Shown: positions 27,098-34,235 of the stretch, piece by piece
Layout: the number at the start of each line of letters is the position of its first letter
Position numbering within the stretch: position 1 is the first letter of the stretch
DNA from: Methanolinea sp. UBA275
Lineage (GTDB): Archaea; Halobacteriota; Methanomicrobia; Methanomicrobiales; Methanospirillaceae
Reading direction: 5' to 3'
Length of the DNA: 34,235 bases
Assembly: GCA_002506105.1 (NCBI GenBank)
Contig: DAWU01000020.1
Coordinates: 1-34,235, forward strand
Position numbers and translations under genes: made by a program
The notes under the pieces: generated by a model
What the model was told of the DNA's origin: nothing
Database searches by the model: none
Seen by the model: only the letters and a program-made list of their open reading frames with translations

Positions 27098-27293
27098 GAT
27101 CAAGGTCTACCGGGCGATGCACGACATGACCCAGGAGGCACTCGCACAACAGATTGGGGTGACCCGGCAAACCATTCTGGCGATTGAGAAGGGAAAATAT
27201 GATCCATCCCTGGAACTCGCATTCAAGATCGCCACTTTTTTTGGGGTCACCATAGAGGAAATCTTTGTCTATGACGAGATGAAGTCTCCCTGA
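27087..27293 (+). CDS. XRE/HTH_3 transcription regulator
   Basis: 68 residues, essentially one helix-turn-helix domain. KVYRAMHDMTQEALAQQIGV covers helices one and two. TRQTILAIEKGKYDPSLELA is the recognition helix and following turn, and FKIATFFGVTIEEIF closes the fold. This is the short archaeal/YozG-like type that usually controls its own operon. The ATG at 27087 is chosen over 27057 because GGGGAGTGGG lies about 8 bases upstream and the protein then begins MKNKIKVYR, as usual for the family. It overlaps the DUF2178 gene by 11 bases, so expression is coupled. Confidence 0.88.
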   Translation: MKNKIKVYRAMHDMTQEALAQQIGVTRQTILAIEKGKYDPSLELAFKIATFFGVTIEEIFVYDEMKSP

Positions 27294-27490
27294 TATACTG
27301 ACATCACATCCCGTCTCTGCATGGCGCTGTCTGCCACCTTTTTCAATGCCCCGGAGCACGGGCATTCATGGAAAGATCCCTGAAGGGAATCCCACCGTTC
27401 AAGACTTGATAAGGCATCCCCCTAGGAAATACCCCTCCTGTACTCCCTGTTTTTGGAATATCCCTGGGGCACAGATATTATAACCGGGTA

Positions 27491-27880
27491 TCAACGGGGT
27501 GTTTTCCTGTAGACCATGCCCTGAAAGATCGCTATCTTTTCCCCGCTCTCATCAGTAACATCGACGGTATACGTGGCAAGTTTTGGATTTTTTGCATATT
27601 CCACGGCATCTGCATAGAGTGATCCTGAACGTGCAGCCTTCATGTAGGAAATACTTGCATTAATTGCCGCGGCAGGAATTCCGTGCGAGTTTGATGCAAG
27701 GGCAAACGCCGCGTCAGCGAGTGTAAAAATGGCGCCGCCATGTACTGTCCCATGGCTGTTTTTATGCATCTCGTTGACATCCATTTTCACCCTGGCCCGT
27801 CCCGGTGAAACCTCAATGAGTTCGATCCCGGCACCACGTGCAAAGGCATCCTTCGAAAAAAAGTCCTTCTGGTCTTCCAT
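27491..27880 (-). CDS. PaaI-type hotdog-fold thioesterase
   Basis: 129 residues. Cytoplasmic acyl-CoA thioesterase of the PaaI/YbdB group. The pattern is complete: GAGIELIEVSPGRARVKMDV at the first strands, MHKNSHGTVHGGAIFTLADA (the HGG loop and catalytic-helix region with N and the acidic residue in TLADAAFALASN), then ASISYMKAARSGSLYADA. It probably hydrolyses aromatic or small acyl-CoAs; phenylacetate genes are absent, so the substrate is open. No clear ribosome site precedes the ATG at 27880. A TATA-like box lies about 26 bases upstream, which suggests a leaderless mRNA. Confidence 0.9.
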   Translation of the reverse strand: MEDQKDFFSKDAFARGAGIELIEVSPGRARVKMDVNEMHKNSHGTVHGGAIFTLADAAFALASNSHGIPAAAINASISYMKAARSGSLYADAVEYAKNPKLATYTVDVTDESGEKIAIFQGMVYRKTPR

Positions 27881-27903
27881 GGAGATGAAGTCTGGTATTC
27901 CCG

Positions 27904-27914
27904 TTTAAAAAAAA
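27904..27914 (-). promoter_or_regulatory. TATA-like box of the thioesterase gene
   Basis: On the minus strand ATTTTTTTTAAAC is centred about 26-29 bases before the ATG at 27880, with no Shine-Dalgarno in between. This is consistent with a leaderless transcript. Confidence 0.35.
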
Positions 27915-28038
27915 TATCCCTTCACGGATGTACATCGGCGGGTATGAGATGCCCCCGTGCCCGGTGCTGGTTTCTGAACCGCTGCCCGCACAGGTGAACC
28001 AGGAGGAGTTGATCGATTCAGACAGATGATTCACTCAT

Positions 28039-28464
28039 TCACGGTTGTTCTTCAGCCTCCGATAAGGGTATACAATCGAGGGAGCGGATATACGGCTTGA
28101 TATCCAGGATCGGCGAATTATCGAGAGCCTCGAGTCCTCTGACCGTGATGATCCCTCCCGAAACGGAGAGGATCTCGCCAATGGACAGAGCAATGGGGTT
28201 AGGGCGGGCAGGAGACCTGATTGAAAACACCGGCCGGGCCTCCTTCCAGTCGGATCGCCTGGTAAGGAGAAGATCGCGTTCGGCCCTGTCCATCCAGTAC
28301 AGTACCCAGATATGGCGGATTCCTTTCATACTACCCAGAGCGGGGATAAAAGGAGGGAATACCTCGAGCGTGGAAACGGCCTCTGAATCCCTGCCCTGGC
28401 GGGGTGCCTGTCCAGGTTTAGTATAGGGTGAATGCACAACCCCGACAGGTTCGAGCGTTATCAT
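28039..28464 (-). CDS. trmO: tRNA (adenine(37)-N6)-methyltransferase TrmO
   Basis: 141 residues, the single TsaA/YaeB-like beta-barrel domain. TrmO uses S-adenosylmethionine to methylate t6A at position 37 of threonine tRNA. Family blocks: GVVHSPYTKPGQAPRQG at the N-terminus, IRHIWVLYWMDRAERD, and SPARPNPIALSIGEILSVSG followed by LEALDNSPILDIKPYI, which closely follow the RPNPIG/DILDGTP.LDIKPY pattern. It lacks the bacterial C-terminal extension, as is normal in archaea. It is divergent from nothing and lies 61 bp downstream of a YkgJ-type gene on the same strand. A TATA-like TTTTAAGG lies about 27 bases upstream (28487-28494), so it may be leaderless. Confidence 0.9.
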   Translation of the reverse strand: MITLEPVGVVHSPYTKPGQAPRQGRDSEAVSTLEVFPPFIPALGSMKGIRHIWVLYWMDRAERDLLLTRRSDWKEARPVFSIRSPARPNPIALSIGEILSVSGGIITVRGLEALDNSPILDIKPYIRSLDCIPLSEAEEQP

Positions 28465-28525
28465 ACCTCTTAATGGAATTTTTCAACCTTAAAAGGGTGA
28501 ATGGCGAAGCGAAGTCTCTCGAATG

Positions 28526-29038
28526 TCAGGTGCACACATACCCTTTTTCCATGAGAACCCCGGCAATGAGATTCTCTGCATCCTCAGGGAATGCGGTAAT
28601 CTGTCTCTCGAGCGATTTCCAGTCTTTTTTAAGGGCAGGATCATCGCTGTGGAGTGCAAGCGTCCCGGTAACAAAGCCACGCGCCATCCCGTCTTGTGAG
28701 CATACCCGGATGATCACGCACCGGTATGCCTTGCACTGGACAGGGCTTGTCTCATGGATGGTGCACACGATCTTCTCACCCGAAGGGCGGAGAAATCGGC
28801 AGGCTGAGGGATGTGTTTTGATCCAGGAATCATCAGAGAAGAGGTCCCGCTTGTCATCGTCAATCCTGGCAATAAACGGTGTTCCCGTGGACACCGAGCA
28901 GCCCCGGTACTCGTCCGGCCCTATCTTCTCTTCAATAACGATGAAATCCCCCATATACATGCAGCACCTCCCGCATTGCCTGCACTCAAATGGCATACCA
29001 GGTATGTATCTCTCCTCGTATAGATAGAAAGCCCGCAT
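28526..29038 (-). CDS. YkgJ-type cysteine-cluster protein
   Basis: 170 residues. The N-terminal C-x2-C-x2-CC (ECRQCGRCC, about 19-26) with the later CRFLRPSGEKIVCTIHET and SPVQCKAYRC forms the zinc/iron-binding pattern of the YkgJ (UPF0153) family. The C-terminal 50 residues are helical and not conserved in the family. The ATG at 29038 has AGGT 6 bases upstream; an internal ATG at 28996 would still include all cysteines. The protein is soluble and its function is unknown; proposed roles are metal or Fe-S cluster binding. It faces the second YkgJ-type gene at 29150 across a 111-bp divergent promoter region with TTTAAAATA near 29064. Confidence 0.8.
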   Translation of the reverse strand: MRAFYLYEERYIPGMPFECRQCGRCCMYMGDFIVIEEKIGPDEYRGCSVSTGTPFIARIDDDKRDLFSDDSWIKTHPSACRFLRPSGEKIVCTIHETSPVQCKAYRCVIIRVCSQDGMARGFVTGTLALHSDDPALKKDWKSLERQITAFPEDAENLIAGVLMEKGYVCT

Positions 29039-29149
29039 GCGAACCTGGCACCATGAAGACTATGTTTTAAAATATCGCTGGGAAATCCTTTCCTTCGAAA
29101 TGAAAAAAAGGGGAGCTGAAATAAAGAGGGAGCGAGACACTGATCCTGT

Positions 29150-29620
29150 GTGTCACTTCATGCTCCCTCATCGCCAGGGGATAATGGTATCAGCCAGGTA
29201 ACGGAAGAACAGGATGAATGCCTCCAGTGCGGGCTGTGCTGCAAAATCTTCGGTGACAGGATCTCCCCTACTGTTGAAAACCTTTATTTATGGCTCGAAT
29301 GCGGAAGGCATGACATACTCAGGTATTTCATGGCATGCCGTGAGGGTGGCCAATGGGTTTCATGCACTTCACTTGCCCCTTCAGACCTGAGCGAGATCCA
29401 CGCGGTGGAGATGCGCGACCCGGAGACCGGAGGTTACCTTCCCGTCTGCCCGTTTCTGCGCCGGGTGTCGAAAAGCCGCTGCCTGTGCGGGATACATGCC
29501 GTGAAACCCGAGATGTGCAGGAATTACCAGCCCTTGATATGGGGGGAGACGTATTTCAACCGCTGCAGGGCATTGAAGGAGAAGGAGGGGAGATCTCCGT
29601 GGGCGGGGGTTCCAGAATGA
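29150..29620 (+). CDS. YkgJ-type cysteine-cluster protein
   Basis: 156 residues with the same family pattern as the divergent neighbour: ECLQCGLCC (about 24-32), CPFLRRVSKSRCLCGIHAVK near 98-117, and PEMCRNYQP, with a further Cys near 144. Soluble and probably metal- or cluster-binding. The start is uncertain: the GTG at 29150 is the only in-frame start before the cysteine block, and its ribosome site is weak. The next gene, acylphosphatase, is 64 bp downstream on the same strand. The pairing of two different YkgJ genes head to head suggests they are not simple duplicates: outside the cysteine motifs the sequences differ. Confidence 0.78.
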   Translation: MSLHAPSSPGDNGISQVTEEQDECLQCGLCCKIFGDRISPTVENLYLWLECGRHDILRYFMACREGGQWVSCTSLAPSDLSEIHAVEMRDPETGGYLPVCPFLRRVSKSRCLCGIHAVKPEMCRNYQPLIWGETYFNRCRALKEKEGRSPWAGVPE

Positions 29621-29684
29621 TTTCACTGGTGATTCTGTTAGACCGGTATAAGGAAAACCATCTCAAAATCCATGCGGTGGTGGG

Positions 29685-29966
29685 ATGAAAGAAGTGCATG
29701 TTCGCGTATCCGGGCGCGTCCAGGGTGTGGGGTACCGTTATTTTGTGAGGGACATGGCTATGAGCCACGGCGTAACCGGTTGGGTACGGAATGAACCGGA
29801 CGGAACAGTGAGTGTATCTGCGGTGTGTGATGAGGCAATCCTGAACGATTTCCTGTCAGCGATCAGGGCAAAGGGTGATCCCGTCATACGCGTGACTGAA
29901 ATGCATACCGAATGGCATGAGGCAGCCAGCCATGGAAAGGGATTTGAAATACGGAGACACGTGTAA
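29685..29966 (+). CDS. acyP: Acylphosphatase
   Basis: 93 residues, the usual size. Hydrolyses acyl phosphates such as acetyl or 1,3-bisphosphoglycerate phosphates. The active-site loop GRVQGVGYRYFV supplies the catalytic Arg (R21 region binds phosphate), and GWVRNEPDGTV holds the catalytic Asn. The C-terminal FEIRRHV strand closes the fold. The ATG at 29685 follows GGTGGTGGG. A permease gene begins 24 bp downstream, so they may be cotranscribed. Cytoplasmic. Confidence 0.95.
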   Translation: MKEVHVRVSGRVQGVGYRYFVRDMAMSHGVTGWVRNEPDGTVSVSAVCDEAILNDFLSAIRAKGDPVIRVTEMHTEWHEAASHGKGFEIRRHV

Positions 29967-29990
29967 AAAATACAGGATTGTGTGAATTCC

Positions 29991-31271
29991 ATGGGAATCC
30001 TGCCGGGTATTTTTCTCCTGACCCTTGTCCTCATTACCGTTTTTTCGCTCCGGCTGAAAGTGCCGCCATTCTTCACCCTTCTTGCAGGGGCGCTCTTCTT
30101 CGGACTGGCATCCGGGATGAACCTTGATCAGACGATGAAGGCAATTCTCGGCGGGCTCGGGAGAGTATTTTCTATGTTTGCCATCATCATCCTCTCCGGA
30201 GCGATCATTGCAAAGACGCTCCAGGCCCAGGGGATGATCGGGGATCTGGTAGATGATCTACAGAAGAGGACTCGAAACGGTCATACCCTCGCCGGAATCG
30301 GGGGTTATCTCTTTGCGATACCCACGACATGCTGCATCACTGCCTTTGTGATGCTCACACCGGTTCTTGAACGGCTTGGCAGGGAGAATAATGAGAGCAG
30401 GAGCTATATGTACCTTGCCGCAGTGGGAAGCGTTCTCTCCTATACCCTGATCTACCCAACCCCCGTGGTCATCCCGCTCTTTTCCGCATTTGGAAAGGGC
30501 GCCTCTCCCCTCATCTTCGACATCGTTGCCATTCCCCTGTCGCTCCTCCTCCTCATCGTGGTAATTATTGTATTCCGGGCCCGATTTATCAAGAGCGGCA
30601 GGCAGAACGCAGTCATTCCAGGAAGTTCAGATGACCCTCCGGGAACGTATCCCGGGATTCACTGGAAGGCCTGGGCTCCTTTCCTGGCAATTATGCTGGC
30701 CATACTAGTGTTCTCCCTTCTCATACCTCTCTCTCATGAAAGCCTCATCCAGTGCATCATGATCGTAGGCCTCGCAGTCGCGCTCATACTGGCCACTTCT
30801 TCGGCCCGGGCAGAAGGAGTGCACAAGGGGACAATGCACGCAGGAATGATCATGTTTGATATCTGTGGGGCCGGGGCACTCGGGAATGTGATCGCGGTGA
30901 GCGGATTTTCCGGGGAGGTCTTTCCACTCATATCAGGAGCACTCCCCCTTGTCCTGATACCGTTTGCGTTCACCGCACTCGTCCAGGCTGCACAGGGATC
31001 CCGGGTGGTGAGTGCAGTGATAGCATCAGAGGTACTATCAGGGACTGCGATCGCAGCCTCCATGCACCCCATACCCCTGATACTCTCCGTTGCAGCTGGC
31101 ACCTGCGTGATATCCTACCTGTCAGACCCGTATTTCTGGCTGTTGCAGCGGACTACCGGGGACAGCGCAGGCGAAGTGGTAAAACATTATTCGCTTCCCT
31201 TGTGTATCTGCGGGCTTGCGGCGCTGTCAGGAGCGATTGCGCTCCAGATTGCACTTGGCTCTCCCCCATGA
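29991..31271 (+). CDS. GntP-like permease
   Basis: 426 residues with about 12 membrane helices. It has the GntP/ArsB-superfamily shape: a first half with LLAGALFFGLASGM, ILGGLGRVFSMFAIIILSGA and the glycine-rich MIGDLVDDL, then repeats with GSRVVSAVIASEVLSG. GntP members are proton symporters of gluconate and related organic acids; the substrate here is unknown, and sugar-acid genes are not nearby. The ATG at 29991 is preferred; an in-frame GTG at 29982 preceded by CAGGATTGT is an alternative. It is probably cotranscribed with acylphosphatase and ends 8 bp from the convergent nitroreductase gene. Confidence 0.78.
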   Translation: MGILPGIFLLTLVLITVFSLRLKVPPFFTLLAGALFFGLASGMNLDQTMKAILGGLGRVFSMFAIIILSGAIIAKTLQAQGMIGDLVDDLQKRTRNGHTLAGIGGYLFAIPTTCCITAFVMLTPVLERLGRENNESRSYMYLAAVGSVLSYTLIYPTPVVIPLFSAFGKGASPLIFDIVAIPLSLLLLIVVIIVFRARFIKSGRQNAVIPGSSDDPPGTYPGIHWKAWAPFLAIMLAILVFSLLIPLSHESLIQCIMIVGLAVALILATSSARAEGVHKGTMHAGMIMFDICGAGALGNVIAVSGFSGEVFPLISGALPLVLIPFAFTALVQAAQGSRVVSAVIASEVLSGTAIAASMHPIPLILSVAAGTCVISYLSDPYFWLLQRTTGDSAGEVVKHYSLPLCICGLAALSGAIALQIALGSPP

Positions 31272-31279
31272 CAGACAAT

Positions 31280-32362
31280 TCAGCCAGCAAGGAACGCATC
31301 CAGGTCCCTCCGGGGTGAGGAAGGGACCGGCGGTGCATACCCCAGCCTGAAGAGCATCTGGATAGTATGCGTATCCGGGGTTCCCAGGTGTTCGTAGAGC
31401 CGGGAGCGGAGATCCCTCATATCAGGGTAGTCTGCAAGAGGCTGGGTGATGGCCTGGAGGGAGATTCCGAGCGATGTGGCTTTGAGGTGGATCCGCTGGA
31501 ATGCCCGCCCGGCCCTTATCTGTTCGATCCGGTGATCACTCTTGGTGGAGAGCCAGCCTATTCCTCCTGCTCCTGCTGTCTGTTCCCGGACCTTTTTCAC
31601 TGCATTTTTCAAAAACAGTGATTGTGAAGAGGTCGCCCTGTCCCGGGAGAGGAAAAAATTCCCGATGAAAAACCGAGATACCCTGCCGTATCCGGACTGG
31701 GCAAACCCGATACCATCGGGTGACTCCCTCGCTTCTTGATCGGTGAACCTGAAGTACTTCAGGGTCTCGTTCTTTCTCTTCAGATCAGAAAGTTCGATAT
31801 TCATGGCATCCCCCGAAAAATCAGTGAGGGACGCTATGAGATCCCTGTTGTTGGAGAACCCAAAGGAGACCCGCGTGTAATCGAATGATTCGGTGATCTG
31901 CCCTGCGATACTGAGAGAAACCTCTTCCTTCCTGAAAGGCCGCCTGTTCGTGTGCCGGACCGGGATTTGAAGGAAGAGGGGATCTTCATCACAACTCCGA
32001 TTGGGGATGAGATCAATCCTTGCAATACTGGTGTCTGGGATAGCGGTGGCATCAGGCCAGCCTTCCGGGAAAAGATCAATATCCGCCCTATATCCGAATG
32101 ACCTCGCAGCAAGATCCAGGTTTTCGAGAAATGCCCCTGTTGAGAGGAACGCCTGTCTCCCCTTGGGATCGCACGCGGTAAGGAGCCTTTCGTGGTCGAT
32201 GGAGACGAGGATCCTCTCAATTCCCTTGAATTGTATCTTCCAGGGCTGAGTGTTGCGGGGGCTCGGCGCGAGTATTGCATACCTGAGGACACGTTCCCGG
32301 ACATCTTCGGAACCGGAGGTGACTGCGTGACCGGTTACATTTGTGTTCTGCACTGGCATCAT
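31280..32362 (-). CDS. Acg-type nitroreductase-fold protein
   Basis: 360 residues, longer than normal nitroreductases, with two nitroreductase-like halves as in the mycobacterial Acg family. The FMN-site start RYAILAPSPRNTQPWKIQFK lies near residue 28, and the later half (ARAFQRIHLKATSLGISLQA, then MLFRLGYAPP) closes the fold. Acg proteins bind flavin but often lack reductase activity, and are proposed to store or sequester FMN. It is the last of three minus-strand genes after the SemiSWEET (29-bp gap). ATG codons at 32362 and 32359 are equivalent. Confidence 0.78.
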   Translation of the reverse strand: MMPVQNTNVTGHAVTSGSEDVRERVLRYAILAPSPRNTQPWKIQFKGIERILVSIDHERLLTACDPKGRQAFLSTGAFLENLDLAARSFGYRADIDLFPEGWPDATAIPDTSIARIDLIPNRSCDEDPLFLQIPVRHTNRRPFRKEEVSLSIAGQITESFDYTRVSFGFSNNRDLIASLTDFSGDAMNIELSDLKRKNETLKYFRFTDQEARESPDGIGFAQSGYGRVSRFFIGNFFLSRDRATSSQSLFLKNAVKKVREQTAGAGGIGWLSTKSDHRIEQIRAGRAFQRIHLKATSLGISLQAITQPLADYPDMRDLRSRLYEHLGTPDTHTIQMLFRLGYAPPVPSSPRRDLDAFLAG

Positions 32363-32391
32363 TCCGCGAAAGAGTTACCGGACCTGGCAAA

Positions 32392-32676
32392 TCACGAGCA
32401 TCTGGGGCTCCTCCTGAAAAAACCGCCGAAGTGGGCGTAGAGAGATATCGCGATTACGAGAGTTCCAAAGGTCACAATATTTGCCACCGTGACGATGGCG
32501 TCGCCGATATGTATCCCATAGAATGCCCAGAGACCTACACCGGCCATGAACTGGATGAAGGTGACAGGGCTTACATCCTCCACGGACCGGGTCCGATACA
32601 TCTTCAGGATCTGGGGCAGAAAGCCGAACGTCGTGAGGAGAGCAGCAATTCCCCCTACCAGCAGCCAGGTATCCAT
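32392..32676 (-). CDS. SemiSWEET sugar transporter (PQ-loop/MtN3)
   Basis: 94 residues with three membrane helices, the size and layout of a SemiSWEET half-transporter that dimerises to pass sugars. The PQ motif is in FGFLPQILKMYRTRSVEDVS at about 16-35, followed by PVTFIQFMAGVGLWAFYG. The ATG at 32676 is preferred over the longer frame starting at 32730: GGAGG lies 5 bases before it and the protein then begins directly at the first helix. The A/T box ATATACT at 32719-32725 is a candidate promoter. It lies between an MFS exporter gene and an Acg-type nitroreductase gene, all on the same strand. Sugar identity is unknown. Confidence 0.85.
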   Translation of the reverse strand: MDTWLLVGGIAALLTTFGFLPQILKMYRTRSVEDVSPVTFIQFMAGVGLWAFYGIHIGDAIVTVANIVTFGTLVIAISLYAHFGGFFRRSPRCS

Positions 32677-32716
32677 TCCATCCTCCGCATCTCTAGAATG
32701 AAGGAGAAAAGAGAAG

Positions 32717-32725
32717 AAATATACT
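32717..32725 (-). promoter_or_regulatory. TATA-like box of the SemiSWEET gene
   Basis: On the minus strand AGTATATTT is centred about 45 bases before the ATG, leaving a leader of about 20 bases that contains the GGAGG ribosome site. Confidence 0.4.
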
Positions 32726-32787
32726 CGCATGAATCCGATCTTTTTTATTCCGGACAGCAGCGATCAATAGTCTCATTTCGCGTGGAT

Positions 32788-34185
32788 TCAACCGGCATGG
32801 GGTGTATTCGCGCTTCTGCTCCTGGAGACGAGAGCTCCAAGAATACTGAAGATAAAAAGGACCAGGAATACTGCCCGCATGCTGTGGAGGAATGGCTCTG
32901 CGATGGCAGGGGAGACCGGGATGTTACCGAGAATAAGGGCAAATGCAATCATAACAAGCCCCATGCTCATCATCATCCCCAGCGATCGCATGGTGGCGAG
33001 CATCGCGGAGGCAACCCCGTAGTGGTGGCGGGAGACCGAGCTCATGATTGCGTTGGTATTTGGTGCAGAGAAGAGTGCAAGGCCGGTTCCCAGGATGATT
33101 AGAAGCAGGATTACGATGAAAAGTGCGGTATCTGCACCAAGGAACGAGAAACCGAAAAGACTCACCGCCGAGGCGATCAGACCAAGTGAAGCCAGGTTCT
33201 CAGGAGGCATCCTGTCAGAGAGCCTTCCTGCGAACGGTGAGCACATCATCTGGACCAGAGGCTGGACAAGGAGTACGAGGCCCGCGAATGCGGGACTGTA
33301 ACCCTGGACCACCTGGAGATACAGGCTCAACAAAAAAGTGACTGCAAAGGTGGCACAGTAGTTGATCAGGGCTGCGGCATTGGAGTAGGAAAATGACCTG
33401 TTCTCGCGGAAGAGCCTTATCGGAAAGAGGGGGGAGCCGGTCGCTGATTCGATACGTAAAAAAACCACGAAGAGTCCAAGGGAGCATATGATTGCCCCAA
33501 TCCCTGATATCTCCGGGATCGTGGAGATACCCAGGAAGAAAAGGACGATGATCATGGCAGAAATGGCGGCACCACGTATATCAAATGGTTCGCTCCTGGT
33601 CTCCGACAGGGACGCGGGAAGCAGCCGGACAGACGCGAGCACCACCACACCGAGAACAATGGTGATCCCGAATATACTCCTCCATCCGAGATACTGGGTA
33701 AGCACCCCACCCAGGAAGGGACCGAGTGTGAGACCGCCGTATACGGCCATCGTGTTCAATCCGAGCGCCATACCTCTCTCTCCGGGAGGGTAGATCTCGG
33801 CGATGATGGCCACGGAATTCGAAAAGACCATGGCGCTCCCCAGCCCCTGGAGAAAACGACACCCCAGGAAGATCTCGATTCCCGGGGCAAAGAAGGTCAG
33901 CACCGATGCGGCAGTATAGAGCAGGGTGCCCAGGGTAAAGACGCGTCCCCTGCCCATAATGTCGCCAAACCTGCCGGCAGGAAGCAGAAAAATTGCCATC
34001 GAGAGCAGATATGATGCGGGAACCCAGGAAAGGATAACCGCATCGATCCCGAATTCCTCCCCGATCAGGGGAAGCGCGAGATTGATGCTGGATCCGGTGA
34101 ATGGATTGAGGAAGGTTGCGATGGTCACCACCGCGAGTATGACGGTCCGGGTCCCGGGATCAATACTCTGCACCTGATCTGGCAT
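32788..34185 (-). CDS. MFS transporter, DHA2 (EmrB/QacA-like) type
   Basis: 465 residues with 12 to 14 membrane helices. The major-facilitator motif A is AGRFGDIMGRGRVF (near 70-83). The DHA2 features GCRFLQGLGSAMVFSNSVAI and PPGERGMALGLNTMAVYGGLTLGP follow, then a second repeat with PFAGRLSDRMPPENL. The group exports drugs and other hydrophobic compounds in exchange for protons; no substrate can be assigned. The ATG at 34185 with GTGA 5 bases upstream is preferred over the GTG at 34194. It is first of three minus-strand genes, with a 111-bp gap to the SemiSWEET gene that has its own TATA-like box, so cotranscription is doubtful. The sequence upstream (34186-34235) runs off the window. Confidence 0.88.
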   Translation of the reverse strand: MPDQVQSIDPGTRTVILAVVTIATFLNPFTGSSINLALPLIGEEFGIDAVILSWVPASYLLSMAIFLLPAGRFGDIMGRGRVFTLGTLLYTAASVLTFFAPGIEIFLGCRFLQGLGSAMVFSNSVAIIAEIYPPGERGMALGLNTMAVYGGLTLGPFLGGVLTQYLGWRSIFGITIVLGVVVLASVRLLPASLSETRSEPFDIRGAAISAMIIVLFFLGISTIPEISGIGAIICSLGLFVVFLRIESATGSPLFPIRLFRENRSFSYSNAAALINYCATFAVTFLLSLYLQVVQGYSPAFAGLVLLVQPLVQMMCSPFAGRLSDRMPPENLASLGLIASAVSLFGFSFLGADTALFIVILLLIILGTGLALFSAPNTNAIMSSVSRHHYGVASAMLATMRSLGMMMSMGLVMIAFALILGNIPVSPAIAEPFLHSMRAVFLVLFIFSILGALVSRSRSANTPHAG

Positions 34186-34235
34186 GAGCCTCACTTCATC
34201 TGTATTATTGAAGGGTAAGGTCCCATTCCCGCCCC

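Noticed and set aside
27928..28029. 33-residue open frame beginning MYIGGYEMPP
   Set aside because: It has an ATG near an A/T box, but no ribosome site or recognisable family; the A/T box fits the thioesterase promoter better.

Overview
The window looks like a chromosomal segment of a methanogenic archaeon, most likely of the Methanomicrobiales (Methanoregula/Methanolinea/Methanosphaerula-like). The signs are a methanogenesis marker 8 protein (3866-4717, minus), a very large soluble multi-PAS histidine kinase of the type common in that order, siroheme-dependent (Ahb) heme genes instead of the bacterial late heme pathway, archaeal TATA-like boxes and GGTG/GAGG ribosome sites, and several probably leaderless genes. 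Genus-level placement is inference. I saw no rRNA, tRNA, CRISPR array, complete insertion sequence or prophage.

Layout. 1-3.1 kb (minus): a sensor-like lipoprotein and a two-gene ABC exporter. 3.1-6.3 kb: a stalked surface protein, methanogenesis marker 8, another lipoprotein and a DUF169 protein. 6.5-10.6 kb: a 1374-residue REC-PAS-GAF-PAS histidine kinase. 10.7-17.6 kb: the redox island, with a rubredoxin-flavodoxin fusion, a 0.58 kb gene-poor stretch, katG, then ahbD-ahbA-ahbB-ahbC with overlapping ends. 17.6-19.0 kb (minus, convergent with it): a small Cys-containing protein, a cupin and a NapH-like membrane iron-sulfur protein. 19.2-24.9 kb: three CPA2-family cation/proton antiporters, two with RCK/TrkA regulatory domains. 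25.2-31.3 kb: small genes (a V4R/ATC-hydrolase-like protein, a COG2426 membrane protein, a DUF2178-HTH pair, a PaaI thioesterase, TrmO, two divergent YkgJ-type cysteine-cluster proteins, acylphosphatase and a GntP-like permease). 31.3-34.2 kb (minus): an Acg-type nitroreductase, a SemiSWEET and an MFS exporter.

How it works together. The best-supported unit is katG followed by the four genes that convert siroheme to heme b: AhbA/AhbB decarboxylate siroheme, AhbC removes the acetate side chains to give Fe-coproporphyrin III, and AhbD makes heme. Methanogens of this order generally lack cytochromes, so a plausible reading is that this run makes a heme peroxidase together with its cofactor. The rubredoxin-flavodoxin upstream and the membrane Fe-S protein downstream are candidate electron-transfer partners; that part is inference. 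The antiporter block suggests a cation/pH homeostasis cluster next to it. The rest is ordinary methanogen housekeeping and transport.
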